Shown here: piece by piece, positions 34,740 through 47,000 of the stretch
Layout of the letters: each line of letters starts with the position of its first letter
How positions within the stretch are numbered: position 1 is the first letter of the stretch
Source: Chytridium lagenaria
Lineage: Eukaryota; Chytridiomycota; Chytridiomycetes; Chytridiales; Chytridiaceae
Direction of reading: 5' to 3'
Assembly: GCA_025449115.1 (NCBI GenBank)
Contig: JAHLKC010000187.1
Coordinates: 1 to 61,660, forward strand
Length of the DNA: 61,660 nt
The notes under the pieces: model-generated
The model's database searches: none
What the model was told of the DNA's origin: nothing
What the model saw: only the letters and a program-made list of their open reading frames with translations
Made by a program: the position numbers and the translations under genes

Positions 34740-36385
34740 TACATCTGTCCTTTAGGTGCTCTGTGGACTTGCTCTGCTGGAGCAATTCCTTTACTCTTCT
34801 CCCCTACCCCCTAGTCGAAGCTAGGTAGGGAGGGATGGGTCAAGAGAAGATCACAGTTTAGTGGTGTAGAGGGAGAGTATCGGGCAAATGGGATGGAGAT
34901 GGTTTGTTTAGGGAAATGGAGGGATAGGGGGCCAGCGTGAGATGAGGTGAGGGTTGCGAGGAGGAAGAGGTGCCAATGAGAGAGGGTTGTGGGGAGAGGG
35001 AGGTAAAGGGGGATTTATCGCGGAAGACGGTGATGTTGGCTCCATTGTCGATGATGATAGGGTGGAGGGACTTTGAGGGTGTAGGTTGGTTGGGTGATGA
35101 GGTTGTTGAGAGAGTGAGGCCGGCGAATGAAATGAGGGTGGGGGTGTAAAGAGCCCAGTTTCGTGCCGGGCTTAGTAAAAATCCTCCTCATCAATGTCGT
35201 CATAGAGGTAGCTGTTGTCATCTTCGTCCATGGTGTCATTGAGGTTCTCATCTGTGTTGTCGATTTCTTCTTTGGTGGTCAAATGGATGCGTTCGGTTCC
35301 AATGCGGGGGTCAGGGGTTGCGCAGTCGTTTGCGAAGTGCCCTTGGCCACCGCAACGAAAGCATGTAAGTGTGCTTGTTTCTGAGTCTTTATTGTCCTTG
35401 TTTTGAGGGTCTTGCGTGCTAGGTTCTTTTTGGTGTGCTGGTCGCTGTGTGTTGCGTGGGGTGGGGGGTTGTCGGGGTGGAAGGCGTTGGTAGTTACCCT
35501 GGAATGTTGTTTCTATTAATTCCAGGTTGGCGTCCGAGGTTACGGGCAATGGCTCCGCGGCCTCGTGGGGGGGGGGGGGGGGGAAACGCGCCTGTCGTCT
35601 GCCTTGGGGAAGATTTCCTTGATCTTGGTGGTGGTCGATCATGGGTGCGCCATGGTAATTTATGTCGCGAGCTTCATTACGGAGGGCGTTGATAGCTTGG
35701 TGTATGGTGGTGATATCAGGTCGGTTGCGGTGAGCGTTTCGAATATGACCAAAGATGGAGGCAGGGAGACCGCGGTATAGGACATGGACGGCGGATTCAA
35801 AAGTGCGGAAGTCAGCGTATTGGGGACCGTGGGTGTTGGGTTATTGACGAGATGGAGGACTTTGCTGTGGAGTCGGTAAAAGCGATCAACGTAGTCGTCA
35901 AGGATTCTCCATCACGCATAGTTAAGGAGGTAAAGTTGTCGATAACAGCTTGGCGTTGTTCAATGGTGTTAACGCTGTAATGTTGCGAAGGAGTCGAAGG
36001 GCGTCGGCGGCAAAATGAAGTCTGGCGTTATCGAGGATGCTCTGGGTGCCGGGGGTGAGGTACTGACGAATGATCTTGATGGCGAGGTCGTTTTTGGCGC
36101 GTGTTCCTGGGAAGGGAGTCTGGCGGTTGCGGTCCCATGGGGCGAAGGTTAGTGAGTGCCTTGGCCGGCAATGACGAAGTCATGGAGACCATTTGGGGTC
36201 CCGAGCTCGAGGGCAGCAATGGCGTTAGGGACACCGGGGTTGGCGTATTGTCGATGTAACTTGGATTGAGGGTCTGGGCAGCTTTGTCGGCGCCGATGAG
36301 GCCGGTGATAAAGTTCTCCCAGGTGCCGTAGTCAGTATCATGGCCGAATGGGTGATGTAGTTGACAATTGAGGACGAGCAGTCAT
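34740..36385 (-). pseudogene. Copia gag and protease, frame-broken
   Basis: Gag starts at the ATG at 36385 (MTARPQLSTTSP) and runs, with several frame changes, through FITGLIGADKAAQ and NDLAIKIIRQYLTPGTQS to a Pro/Gln-rich stretch and the nucleic-acid-binding knuckle CFRCGGQGHFANDC near 35330. Below it, IIIDNGANITVF near 35040 is the retropepsin active-site segment, with Asn replacing the usual Ser or Thr after the catalytic Asp. A run of 17 G (35567-35583) lies in the linker. The CACTA-like element cuts off what follows at 34689. Confidence 0.75.
35567..35583. repeat. Homopolymer run of 17 G
   Basis: Seventeen consecutive G on the plus strand inside the Copia gag linker; far longer than any other G run in the window. 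Confidence 0.95.
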
Positions 36386-36656
36386 TTTTGCGAGGGTGGT
36401 TTTGTTAAGTTGTTTGTGTTTGAATAAAGCGTGTTGTCGAGCGTTATTCAGACTCTAATCTTCTAAGATTTGTTGAGGAAAGGTTACTTTATTCTGACGA
36501 CTGCAGTCGCCCTTTATACCCATATCGCGGTAAATACTAGTAGATATTTTATTTATTCATTTATTACATATCTTATATACTTCACACTACTACTATTGAT
36601 TTGACTATGAGACCAACAACCATATTCATATTCATATCATCCACTCCACAATTCTT

Positions 36657-37315
36657 TTAATCCCACGACCCTCCTGCACACGCTGAACTACTACTACTAC
36701 TGTAATCATGGGATGAGCTCGAGTAATCAGACGTGGACGTTGTGTAGTTGTTGTCTGACGTCCATGCATCATTGTTATGCGTGCTCCAGTTGTGTTGGGG
36801 CCGGGTATATTCGTGTGGGTGTTGTTATGCGTGGATGACGTGGAATCATCTTGAGACGGCGACGATGACGACGACGTGTGATCGCAACTGCTACCAGTAA
36901 GAATAACCTTTGAAAGAGTCAGTAAAAAAAACACCAATCATTTCATATCTAAACAAACACTCACCCTGTTGTTATTCTGCCCCACAGTATTAAAAGGCCT
37001 CAAGGTTTGCTGAGACCGCGCATTGTAGGAAGGTTGGATAGGCTTTTTAACGTCTTTGGAAGGTTGGATGGGTTTTTTAACGTCTTTGGAAGGTTGGATG
37101 GGTTTTTTAACGTCATTGGAAGGTTGGATGGGTTTTTTAACGTCATTGGAAGGTTTAGGCGGGTTGTCGGTGGTGGTGGGTTGAGTAATCTTGCTCTTTT
37201 TCTATTAGACGGTGGAAGGTGAGTGTCTTTGGTTTTTTAGGGGAAAAGGTACGCCAATGTGGGGAGGGAAGGATGTACTTTCTTTGAACAAGTTCTGGAT
37301 GGAGAATGTGGACAT
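36657..37315 (-). CDS. Small disordered-protein family, copy B (donor lost, frameshift)
   Basis: Exon 1 starts at 37315 (MSTFSIQNLFK), identical to copy A, but the GT donor right after it has become GA, so normal splicing to exon 2 (36965-37201) should fail or shift. Exon 2 encodes KKSKITQPTTTDNPPKPS and then four tandem copies of DVKKPIQPS with N or K (30-bp repeats), SQQTLRPFNTVGQNNNR, and a GTGAGTG donor. Exon 3 (36657-36890) has CDHTSSSSSPSQDDSTSS and, one frame over after a CCCC run, QHNWSTHNNDAWTSDNNYTT and a terminal GGSWD. Probably decaying, but transcription with an alternative donor is possible. No domain known. Confidence 0.6.
37028..37157. repeat. Four tandem 30-bp repeats in copy B exon 2
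   Basis: Units of GGAAGGTTGGATGGGTTTTT and the following TAACGTCTTT or TAACGTCATT recur every 30 bp on the plus strand, encoding DVKKPIQPS(K/N) on the minus strand. Confidence 0.9.
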
Positions 37316-37409
37316 GTTCTTTGTATGCGGAGGGTGTTGACTTGCTTTGCTCTGGGACTAAAGGTAGACTGCTGTTTGGGATGATGGAGAATAAACCTCC
37401 TACCGCCAT

Positions 37410-37550
37410 TCCTTTTTATCCTACACTCTCCAAGTTTGACGTACATCCACATTAATTAATTACTTGCACGTTCTTCAAGTTCAACGTTGAAGGCACAGCC
37501 GCTCTCATATGCCCAGTGAGGGAAATTGTCGAAAGGTTCGACTCTATAAG
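37410..37550 (-). promoter_or_regulatory. Conserved upstream block of family copy B
   Basis: Nearly the same as the block upstream of copy A, with ATTAATTAATTACTTGCACG and GGGAAATTGTCGAAAGGTTC. Copies A and B diverge abruptly beyond it, which marks the end of the duplicated unit. Confidence 0.45.
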
Positions 37551-38234
37551 AAATTGTCAAGTTTGTTATGAATTAATATTTAATAAAAAGAATTATTAAA
37601 AGTATAGACTATTCTGGCACAGAACCGTCATCATTTTATGGTTAAAGGTGTACACACCAGCAAACATAATAAATAACCTTTAAAACCAATACACACCCCT
37701 GGGTGCGTAATCTGACCTATCTTCCTATAACATGGATCCCTCTTTTTCTCGAAAAGATTTGGTTCCTGAGCTTTAGATGATACAAAAAGGCTTACCATTT
37801 ATTTATTGGACTTTCTTCTAAAAAACAGAACAACTAGATCCGAGCGGCGCGTGAACTAGACTGCCGAGCACCGCTAGATGGGAATCGACGAAGCGCTGGG
37901 GATCAAAAATTCACTAATAATGAAAGAGTGACAGAACCAAAATATTTGTAGCTATGCTTATAGGGGAGGGACTTTAAAGTAATCCGATACCACAGCATTG
38001 GCAAAGAGTTTACATATCTTTTTTAACACTTTTTTTATGGGAGCACCCAAAAGCACGCTTATTATATTTTTCATCGGTTTATTTTGGAAAAAAAAAAAGG
38101 TAAACAAAAAAACCTAAACACACATACAAAAAAGCACTACAAGCAAAGGCCTAAACATACAGACAAAATCCCAATATCGCACGTTAACATAAACAAAAGA
38201 TACATAATGAGTTGAACAATCCAAACAGAACTGT
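37551..38234. other. Intergenic, no gene seen
   Basis: AT-rich spacer between copies B and C with several A runs. TTCTGGCACAGAACCGTCA near 37612 resembles TTCTGGGTACAGAACCGTCA near 20740 at the Copia edge. Confidence 0.4.
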
Positions 38235-38619
38235 TTAATCCCAAGATCCACCATCACAACTATCATCGTAGGATGAGCTCGAGAAATCCGAGGTGGACGT
38301 TGTGTAATTGTTGTCAGACGTCCATGAATCATTGTTATGGGTGCTCCAGTTGTGTTGCGGGGGGTTATCACGTGTGGATGACGTTGAATTGTCTTGAGAC
38401 GACGATGTGTGATTGCAACTATTATCATCAATACACTAAAACAACCAAATCAGTCCAAACCCATCATTTCATTCCCAAAAAAAAAAAAAAAACTAAAACA
38501 CTCACCCAATTATTATTCTGGCTTAAAGTATTGGAAGACCTCAAAGTTTGCAGAGACCGCGAATGGTTGGAAGTTTGTATCGGTTTTTTAACGTCTTTGG
38601 AGGATTTAGGGTCGGACAT
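38235..38619 (-). CDS. Small disordered-protein family, copy C (intact)
   Basis: Two exons (38506-38619 and 38235-38435) join in phase at TGG|GTGAGTG to a 104-residue protein, the only copy with an unbroken frame. It begins MSDPKSSKDVKKPIQTS, continues RSLQTLRSSNTLSQNNNW, then a Cys/Asp/Ser exon (CIDDNSCNHTSSSQDNSTSS) and the conserved tail QHNWSTHNNDSWTSDNNYTT, ending CDGGSWD. The protein is rich in Asn, Ser, Thr and Trp. It has no signal peptide, TM or known domain, so it is probably intracellular and disordered. Upstream DNA contains a duplicated block (TTTGACGCACATCCACT and GTTGCACGTTTCTAAAGTTC) related to the promoters of A and B. Confidence 0.6.
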
Positions 38620-38699
38620 TGTTCGCTTGGTGAGAGGGTGTACTTTGATCTATGCTAAAGGTAAAACTCTGGTGTTGTAATGATGAAAAATAGATCTCT

Positions 38700-38960
38700 T
38701 CACCATCCTTTTATCCTACGCTCCAGTTGACGCACATTCACCGTGTTTAGTTGCACGTTCCTAAAGTTCGACCTCCAGTTTGACGCACATCCACTGTATT
38801 TGTTGAGTTGCACGTTTCTAAAGTTCACACCTTGGCGGCATAGCCCTATCATCTCATTTTCCCAATAAGGGAAATTGTTGAAAGGTTCGGCTACACTCTC
38901 CAAGTTTGACACGTTCTTTAAGTTCAAACAGCAGGTTCGACCCTATCCGAAATTGTCAGG
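38700..38960 (-). promoter_or_regulatory. Upstream block of family copy C with internal duplication
   Basis: Shares TTGACGCACAT, TTGCACGTTC and GGGAAATTGT(T/C)GAAAGGTTC with copies A and B. The first two words occur twice within about 60 bp here. Confidence 0.4.
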
Positions 38961-39420
38961 TTTGGTTCAAGGCCTGAGATGATAAGGCGAGTTTCATTGA
39001 TCAATCGCAGAGTAGAGTGTTCAAGCCTTAACAAAAGTGTCGGACTACACAAGGTACTCCATGTGTGTGCGTGGACGATTTATGTTTTAATTAATATAAC
39101 TTTGCGAATGAGTAGAGTTGATCTTTATTGGGAACGTGGTTTCAATACTTACATGAACATAAGCTTATAGACGTCGACACACAGTGGGACGCATATATAG
39201 AGTTTACTACAAGTATCGGAGAAAAAAAGAAAGTATGAGAAAGAAAATATAGAAAGTCAAAATCAAAAAACACTTTTCTTTACAAAAAAATCGTAAACAC
39301 ATTTTTATTTTTTCGCAAGGCAACAAAAAGCGGGCAAAGAAGTACATAATGCATAAAAAAAAGGAAGGATACTACCACGTGCAAAAAAGGACAAAAAACC
39401 CAACATTCATCCCATCCACA
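38961..39420. other. Intergenic, no gene seen
   Basis: 3' side of histone H3, AT-rich with A runs. No credible gene. Confidence 0.5.
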
Positions 39421-40113
<693 letters not shown>

Positions 40114-41086
40114 GACGGACTCGGACGAGACGACTTTTTTTGAGTGGAGGATTTGGAAGGAAGGTGGATGAAGAGCAGAGGTTAGAGTTTAGCTGGCTAT
40201 TGAAAGAAGATAATGTGCTCTCATATTTGGTGTTTGAACTTACCCTAAAAGAGTTGAGTTAGTATTGTTGTAGTGGTGACGATGTGATGGTCGATGACGG
40301 CCGTCTTTTGAGTGATCAAAGGAGACGACGGAGTGGCAATAACTGTGTGATGCGAAGTTTTCAAAAATGAAAAATCAAAATTGGGGTGGTTGATGGATGG
40401 GTGTGTGTATTATTAGTTTCACCCCTCAAGAGTCCAGCAGCAAAAATTTAAATTTACTTGAGTGTGTAAAGAAGGGTATTGGGCGTATTCAATTAGTTAT
40501 TGATTAATTATTTATATGTTTAGGGTGAATGTAAAAAGTGACAGCTTTTCTTTCTTCCTTGAGGGTTTGAAATGCGTTTTGTTCAATATATGATAATGAT
40601 GTATGAACATGCACTCTCATTCCACCTCCTTCAACGCTGGTCACCGCAAGAGACCCTTCTTACACGAATGCATGCGTCTTCCTCTATCTCTACACATTGA
40701 CGGCTGTTTACTCGACCCGTCAGATCAAAAGGCATGAAAATTAGCGCGTGGTGAGAAACAAAAAAACTTTTTAACGTACGTCTGTGTAACATTCGTTGTA
40801 ACAAGACATATATCACTGCATCAAAAACAGTATTCCTTCTCCAAATTCATTCAGGTTGGCTGAGGCGTCTGCATGGAATTTATTTGTATTTAAAAAGTTT
40901 ATTTTGTTTGTTTTGCGTGGTTTACATTGACGAGTGTACACGTAAACATTCTGTTCTAAACAAAGAGGTTAGCTCATTTCAAGAGATATAAAACAAGTTT
41001 AGAAAATCAACTTACATTTCCCTCCGCATTCCAAACATCTTTACGACGTAGTACTCCTCACATCTCCTTTACATATCTCCCTTCCA
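40114..41086. other. Intergenic between histone H3 and the giant surface-protein gene
   Basis: Contains the H3 leader and promoter, then AT-rich DNA and the 3' end of the giant gene. No extra gene seen. Confidence 0.5.
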
Positions 41087-44000
41087 TCACGACGTATACG
41101 TTGCACCGCCATTGGATGGTCCCTCCCTCCCATTATTTTCTGTATTCATCACAGGAGTCGTCCCATAGTTCCAAGACCCACCACCATTGACTTGACCCTG
41201 TCTTGTAGACTGTTCAGGGTTCATTGAATTCAAATTGGGTCCACGATCCATTGGCATTGTGGCACTAGGAGGATTATAGTTCCATGCACCACCACCGTTA
41301 TTCATGGGGTTAATGGGAGGTCCTGGCAATGTTCCTGTAGACGGCGCGTAGTTGTTCATGGCGTTGACTTGAACTCCTCTTTCCATCGGTGTCGTTCCAA
41401 TCGGCGGTGCATAGTTGTTCACAGCATTGATATAAACCCCTCTCTCAACCCCATTAGCCGGTGCATAGTTCCACGTCGAAACCCCTCCCATCCCATCCCT
41501 CCCCGCCTCCACCGCCTGCGTCAAACCCACCGGCTCATCATCCCCAATCGGGTACGACGACAACGGTACCTCCGCGGTATACCCTTGCCCTTCATCCCCA
41601 TGCGCCTGCGGCGGCGGTTGCTGATACCTCGTCCCCTGTAAGATCGATTCTGGGGTACCGCCGGTTGCGGGTACACCCTCCTCGCGTTCATGGCGATCCC
41701 TGAATTCACGAACCCGCGTTGAGACGTGAAGGTAGGGTTTTGGACGACGAAACGGGGTTCTTGGGGTTGTGGGGGTGGGGGTTGAGAGGGGGGACGGAGT
41801 TCGAGATGACTTCGATTGTAGAGTCGTTGTCGGTGTCAGAGTCTTCGTCGGTGGTTGGGTGATTTTTTTGGGTGTGGGGGTTTTGGTGTAGGTTTTGTAG
41901 AGGTAGATGGAGAGACCTGTTGCGAGTATTGCGATGAAGAGGGTTCCGAATGTGGCGCCAAGGATGACGCCTATGTTTGAGGGTGATGATGGGGATGGGG
42001 ATGGAGAGATTGAGGTTGGGATCGTTTCGGTGGGGGTTAGTGTTGTGGGTATTGAGGATGTGGGAGTTTCTGATGTGGATGCGGTAGGTAAACCCATTAA
42101 CCCTACCACGAAGTAACCGACCCTATCACAGGAGCAGACAACTTGAGTCTTGTTTATAGATTGCATCGTACAAGATCTTGTTGTCCACACAACATTCCCT
42201 GCCGATGCGACATTCACAACCCCACAAGCAATCCTCAAGTTCACCTCCTCCTCAGGCAGCAAAGCCGTGACTCCGGAAAATCTTGAACTGATTGGCACAG
42301 ATACCTCTACACGTTCACTTTTCTCTGTAACGCTGAAACCCGCACTCATCCCATCCACCCCCACGATCTCCAAAAACGGCATAACGTCATTAAAATCTTG
42401 GAAAGGCGACCTCCCAACATCAAACACCAGTTTCCCACCTTCACCCACCACACATCACCCTCAAACACCCTCTCTCATCCACCACACTCTCAACAAAGCC
42501 TTCCCCAAAACTCATCAAACACATCCGATTCGTCCCTCCTTGAATCCGATCAACACGAAACTCCACATCAACCGCAGCAGTCTGAATCACCCTCCCTGAC
42601 TCCCCACACGACAATCCATCAAGATAACACGACTTAATTGATTCCAAAGTCGCCAAAAATGCTGACGAGATAACCGTGTTAAACCCTCCCCCACATCACC
42701 CCGGAAAACACTCCAACAACATTTCCCACCTCCGTCTCCCCAATACACCTCCCCACCTTTTTTCGCGTTCTCAATCATCCCCGTCACAATCGTCCTCAAT
42801 AACACCATCATCGAGTTTGCTTGAAATACCGTCACCCCACTTAACCCCGTCGTCATTCATTCACACGACAAAATGATAGCATGAACGGTCCATTCCCACT
42901 ATCATCAAGATAAACCAACCCACTCCCCATAATCGTCTCTAAAACCCCCAACACCCCACTCCTCAACTCCATCCTCATCCCAACACCCAACCCTGTATCA
43001 TACAACGCAACACTCACCATCCCCACCCCCCTCACAGCAGCATCCACATCCCCGTCCCTCGTAAACCCCAATGCAACAACATCATTCAAGTAACTCAACG
43101 CCGGGTTTACCGTCTGTCGACGGACTTTTGTGGCAGAGATGACGGTGATGGACATATGTTGTGCGAAACGGTTGCGGACGGTGAAGCGGTCGGTGATGGT
43201 GGCGCGGATTTGGTAGGAACCTTTTGTAAAGAGGGAGGGAAGGTGGTGGAATGGGAGGGAACGCCGATGGGGAGCCAGATGTTCGAGGTGGTTGTTTTGA
43301 TGTGCCAGGAGTAGGTGAGGGGAGGGGAATCTGAGATCCATCTGCATATACGTCAAAATGTCAACCAACAACTACGTCTTGTAAAATCAAACAAAGTCCG
43401 TGGGGAAATGCTTGCGCTTACCCTGTACATCTAAACACGGTCGAAAACTCTATCCCAACCTGTCCCGACACCACCTCGCAATACCCCCCTCTCGGTTCAT
43501 CCCCAACCCTAAACGCCACGACGCACTAGCTGCCCTCCATTCCCCATATCCTCACAACAACCCCAACGCAATACACCGCCCCCGGATTCAACGCCCCCTG
43601 CGATATCCTTAAATCCGGTCCACTCCCCGCTCGACTTAGATCAAGCGTCCCGAACAGCGTTGAAGCACACGCTGTGGAGGGTGACCATGTGTATGTGACG
43701 GCGGTGCGGGAGGTGACCGTTGTAGGGTCGAGACGGGTGAGGATGGTGAGACCTTCGGAGAGGAAAACGTCAGGGGATTTTTGGAGGGAAGGGAGATGAC
43801 GGGGATGTTTCGATTCACCAACGTCACCGTCACTATTCAAACTGTTAGATTTTCTCATATGAAGATATATTCATACCGGCTTCCGAAACTCCCACAGCAC
43901 CTGTTCTCGTATTCTTGACCGTTAAAAAAAACTGATAAACCCCAACCCCTAATAACCCCGAAAAATCTGCATTTAACGCCATGCTCTGAACAGGCGCTCC

Positions 44001-47000
44001 TGTGATTGACACGCAGCTTTGGAGGTTTCGGAAACACGACCATTGAAACTCATATGTGGTAAAATCCGTCACTGCAACGCCACCGCTCGTAAAGAACCCT
44101 CTCAATTTTACGTTGCCCACAGGTAGCATCATCTGACCCCCACATTCACATTAATATTCTCAACCCCTGTTTCAAGCATCACCGTTGACGTCCCCAGATT
44201 CCCATCTGTCGCCGCAACGACGAGCTGGAAAAAGAATTTCGACGAGGATGGGAGTGATAACGGGGGGATCGTTAATGTGAATCGATTCGCGTGGAGGGGG
44301 TTTATGAAGAAGAAGAATCCGTTTGTACCGTTCAGATAGGTCCATGTTATGGATGGGGTTGAGGGTGTGCAACCTGCGAATGTTGATGTTTTAGCGAGGA
44401 GGTGAATAGGTGTTGACGGGGCGATGGGTTCACGTGGTGATATGACGGTGACGGAGGGGAAGGATGAGGATGAAAGAATTCGGAATTGACGTGACGCTGT
44501 GGATGTCACGCCAAACAGGTTCTTCAGGGATACAGAGATGCTGTACGTTCCTGGATTCAGGAGTGACGCTGGGAGTGTCAAGGTTGAACGGTCTGTGAGA
44601 AATGCGTTGCGTTGTGTTGAGAGAAATGTGGCGAGGTTTGGCATGAATAATCCAGGGGTTACGGGTGATACTGAAAACACCGCGTCGGTGAAAACATCAC
44701 CACCCCTGTTGAGGATTGCGTGAGATCGATGTTGAGGCTCCCACAAACAGGGATATCCTCAGGTCCCTGCATCACAATGATAGGAGATGATGGGGTATCT
44801 GGACCTGCTACAGCGATGGTCCCACTGCTGCTATCCGAAAACGCGGCATTGAACGCAACAATCACGTTATTCTTTAAACTGATAGCAGGTACCGCCAAAA
44901 ACGCTGCCAACAATCTCTGATCCAGATTCATCACGCTGTCATCCTTTTTTCAAATCGTACCCTGCATTCCGATGCGAACCCGGCCCGCGCAAGACGTGGT
45001 AACCCGTCGTGCCATCTGTCACGAAAAAGTCGTCACAGGGTCGGGAGGCGGTGAGATCGGATGAGGGGTTGGTGTCGACCATAGTTGTGAAGAGAAGGGA
45101 GATGGTGGAGGCGTCGTTGGAGAGTTTTGCGGAAGTGAGGAGTGGTGCGCGGGTGTAGTAGAAGAGCGTGAGGTTTTGACGGGTATCTCCGAATGGGAGG
45201 GCGAGGTCGTTGCGCCATAACAACTTTTCTGAAGGTAATGTTGGGGGAGAAGGGTCAGAGTAGACGAGAATGTACTCGACCAACGTAGAAGTTGATAAAG
45301 TGGGGACATCACATTCAGCTGTACTGGAACTAGCGATTCGTAAAGCAGTTGAAGTGACTTTTGGGACCGTTGCAAAGACACATCTCGCAGAGTTCCCATA
45401 AAATGGGAAAAAATTCGACCCCGTGAACGTCAAAGTTTGCAGGTGTGCTAACGTAAACCCTATCCGTTGAAACTCCCGTTATCGAACTCACGGGATTATA
45501 CAACCCTATTGACGTTGTCACGGACGCCGACGACCCCACCACCGATATTCTAATAGGGAGCGTCACATTAAAGTCCTCTACAAGACTAAACACTCTCCTC
45601 ACATTCACCTCACCTCTGAAACGGCGTCACCGTCATCAAATCTCCCGGCGCGATCCCCGTCGTATTAATCTCAATCCACACAACCCTGGCGTCAACCCAG
45701 CTCCAACCACATCAAAAAAACTCCCTCCACTGTTTGGCAACACAGTCGGTTCAACCCGCGTGACGACAAGTCACAAGTCGTTCCACTTCCATTACAAACA
45801 TTACATGCATCCACCACCGCTGTCCGTTCACTACTCCCATGCAGTCCAGACATGTCGTGCCGTTGCCACGCATATGCCGCAGACGTCGAAAGTTTTTGGA
45901 GAGCCGGGGGAGGGTGCATGTGCCTATGCAGTCGGTTGTGAAGAGGGTGGGAGTGGTGGGGGAGGGACATTGGCCACGGCAGTCGCGTTGGTCGAAGAAT
46001 GAGCAGGAACCGCAGGTGAAGATCTGACCGGGGATGAGACATGGGTTTATCGTTGGGGATGGGGATGGACCTTTGGATAAATCGTTAGAATGTGGTTTAT
46101 ACCTTGTTAAACTTACTTCTCGCTTTTAACATTAAAAGGACGCGACATATCACAATATGGTAAGAGAGTCAGATCAAGTGATTTATAAGTAATACAAAAT
46201 GTTCATTATAATACTTACGTGCGTCGTTGTTGTAGTTGTCAAACGTGGAGATGCTATAAAATAGATGATTTAGAAAACCAGAATAGTATTTTAACTTTTA
46301 CCTTGAACAGTTACGTTTCCGCTTTGAGTAAACGTCGACAGTCCTCCCGAAAGCAGCGGCAGACTGCTCCTTGTCCATTCTCGCGTCCTCATTGACTGCT
46401 GACAGCATCACCGCATTAGTAGGACTAGGCGGCACGATAACCGCATTCGCTACCTCCACCGAGGAGGAGAGCCTCGGTGATGGAGACGTGAAGGATTCTT
46501 GGGTTTTTATGACGGGGGGGTCACAAAAGGTGTCACCACATTTGATAGCACGAACGTTTGAGATGATGGCGTTGGTGAGATTGTTGGGGAAGGAGAAGGT
46601 GTGGGTGAGATTATGACAATCGATAGTCCAGGTAATGGCTCAAGAGGTGTCATCGCATTTGATAACACGAAAGTCTGGGATGTTGTTGTTGGTGTTTTTG
46701 GTGGTGACGTGAGTTGTAGGGCGGGTGTAGGTTCAATAACCACCGTTGAAGTGGCGACAACTTCCGAGTATGTTGATGTTTGGACAGTGGTTATGGATGT
46801 CGGTTCATTGGGCTTTAATTGAATGTATATGGGTACAGCAGATGATGCCAACGTAGATGACAGGATTGATGTTGTCTCTGTGGATAAAGTTATCTGTAGT
46901 GTTTTTGATGCAGATACCGCGCTAGTTATTGTTGAGATCAAATCCGCGCTGTCAGAATGCATGGAATATGCAGAAGACGTAATACTTTGTTCATCTGACA

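Larger units (their letters stand above)
20745..36590 (-). mobile_element. Ty1/Copia LTR retrotransposon, degraded, with nested insertions
   Basis: Reading from high to low coordinate on the minus strand: gag with a CCHC knuckle, protease, pre-integrase zinc segment, integrase, and reverse transcriptase. That order, with integrase before RT, defines Copia. It is split by an 8.66-kb CACTA-like transposon (26031-34689) and an 816-bp solo LTR (21452-22267). The remaining Copia-compatible sequence is under 6.5 kb. RNase H is not seen and RT stops at 20755, so the 3' part is truncated. A TATAAAGG element near 36512-36518 lies about 130 bp upstream of the gag ATG and may be the 5' LTR promoter. I could not pair the two LTRs, so the outer borders are approximate. 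Confidence 0.75.

Noticed and set aside
37155..37409. Frame starting MAVGGLFSIIPNSS conserved between copies A and B
   Set aside because: Conserved only as recent duplicated DNA. Copy C aligns from the ATG of MSxxS, and only that start splices in phase in copy A, so this is probably 5' leader.
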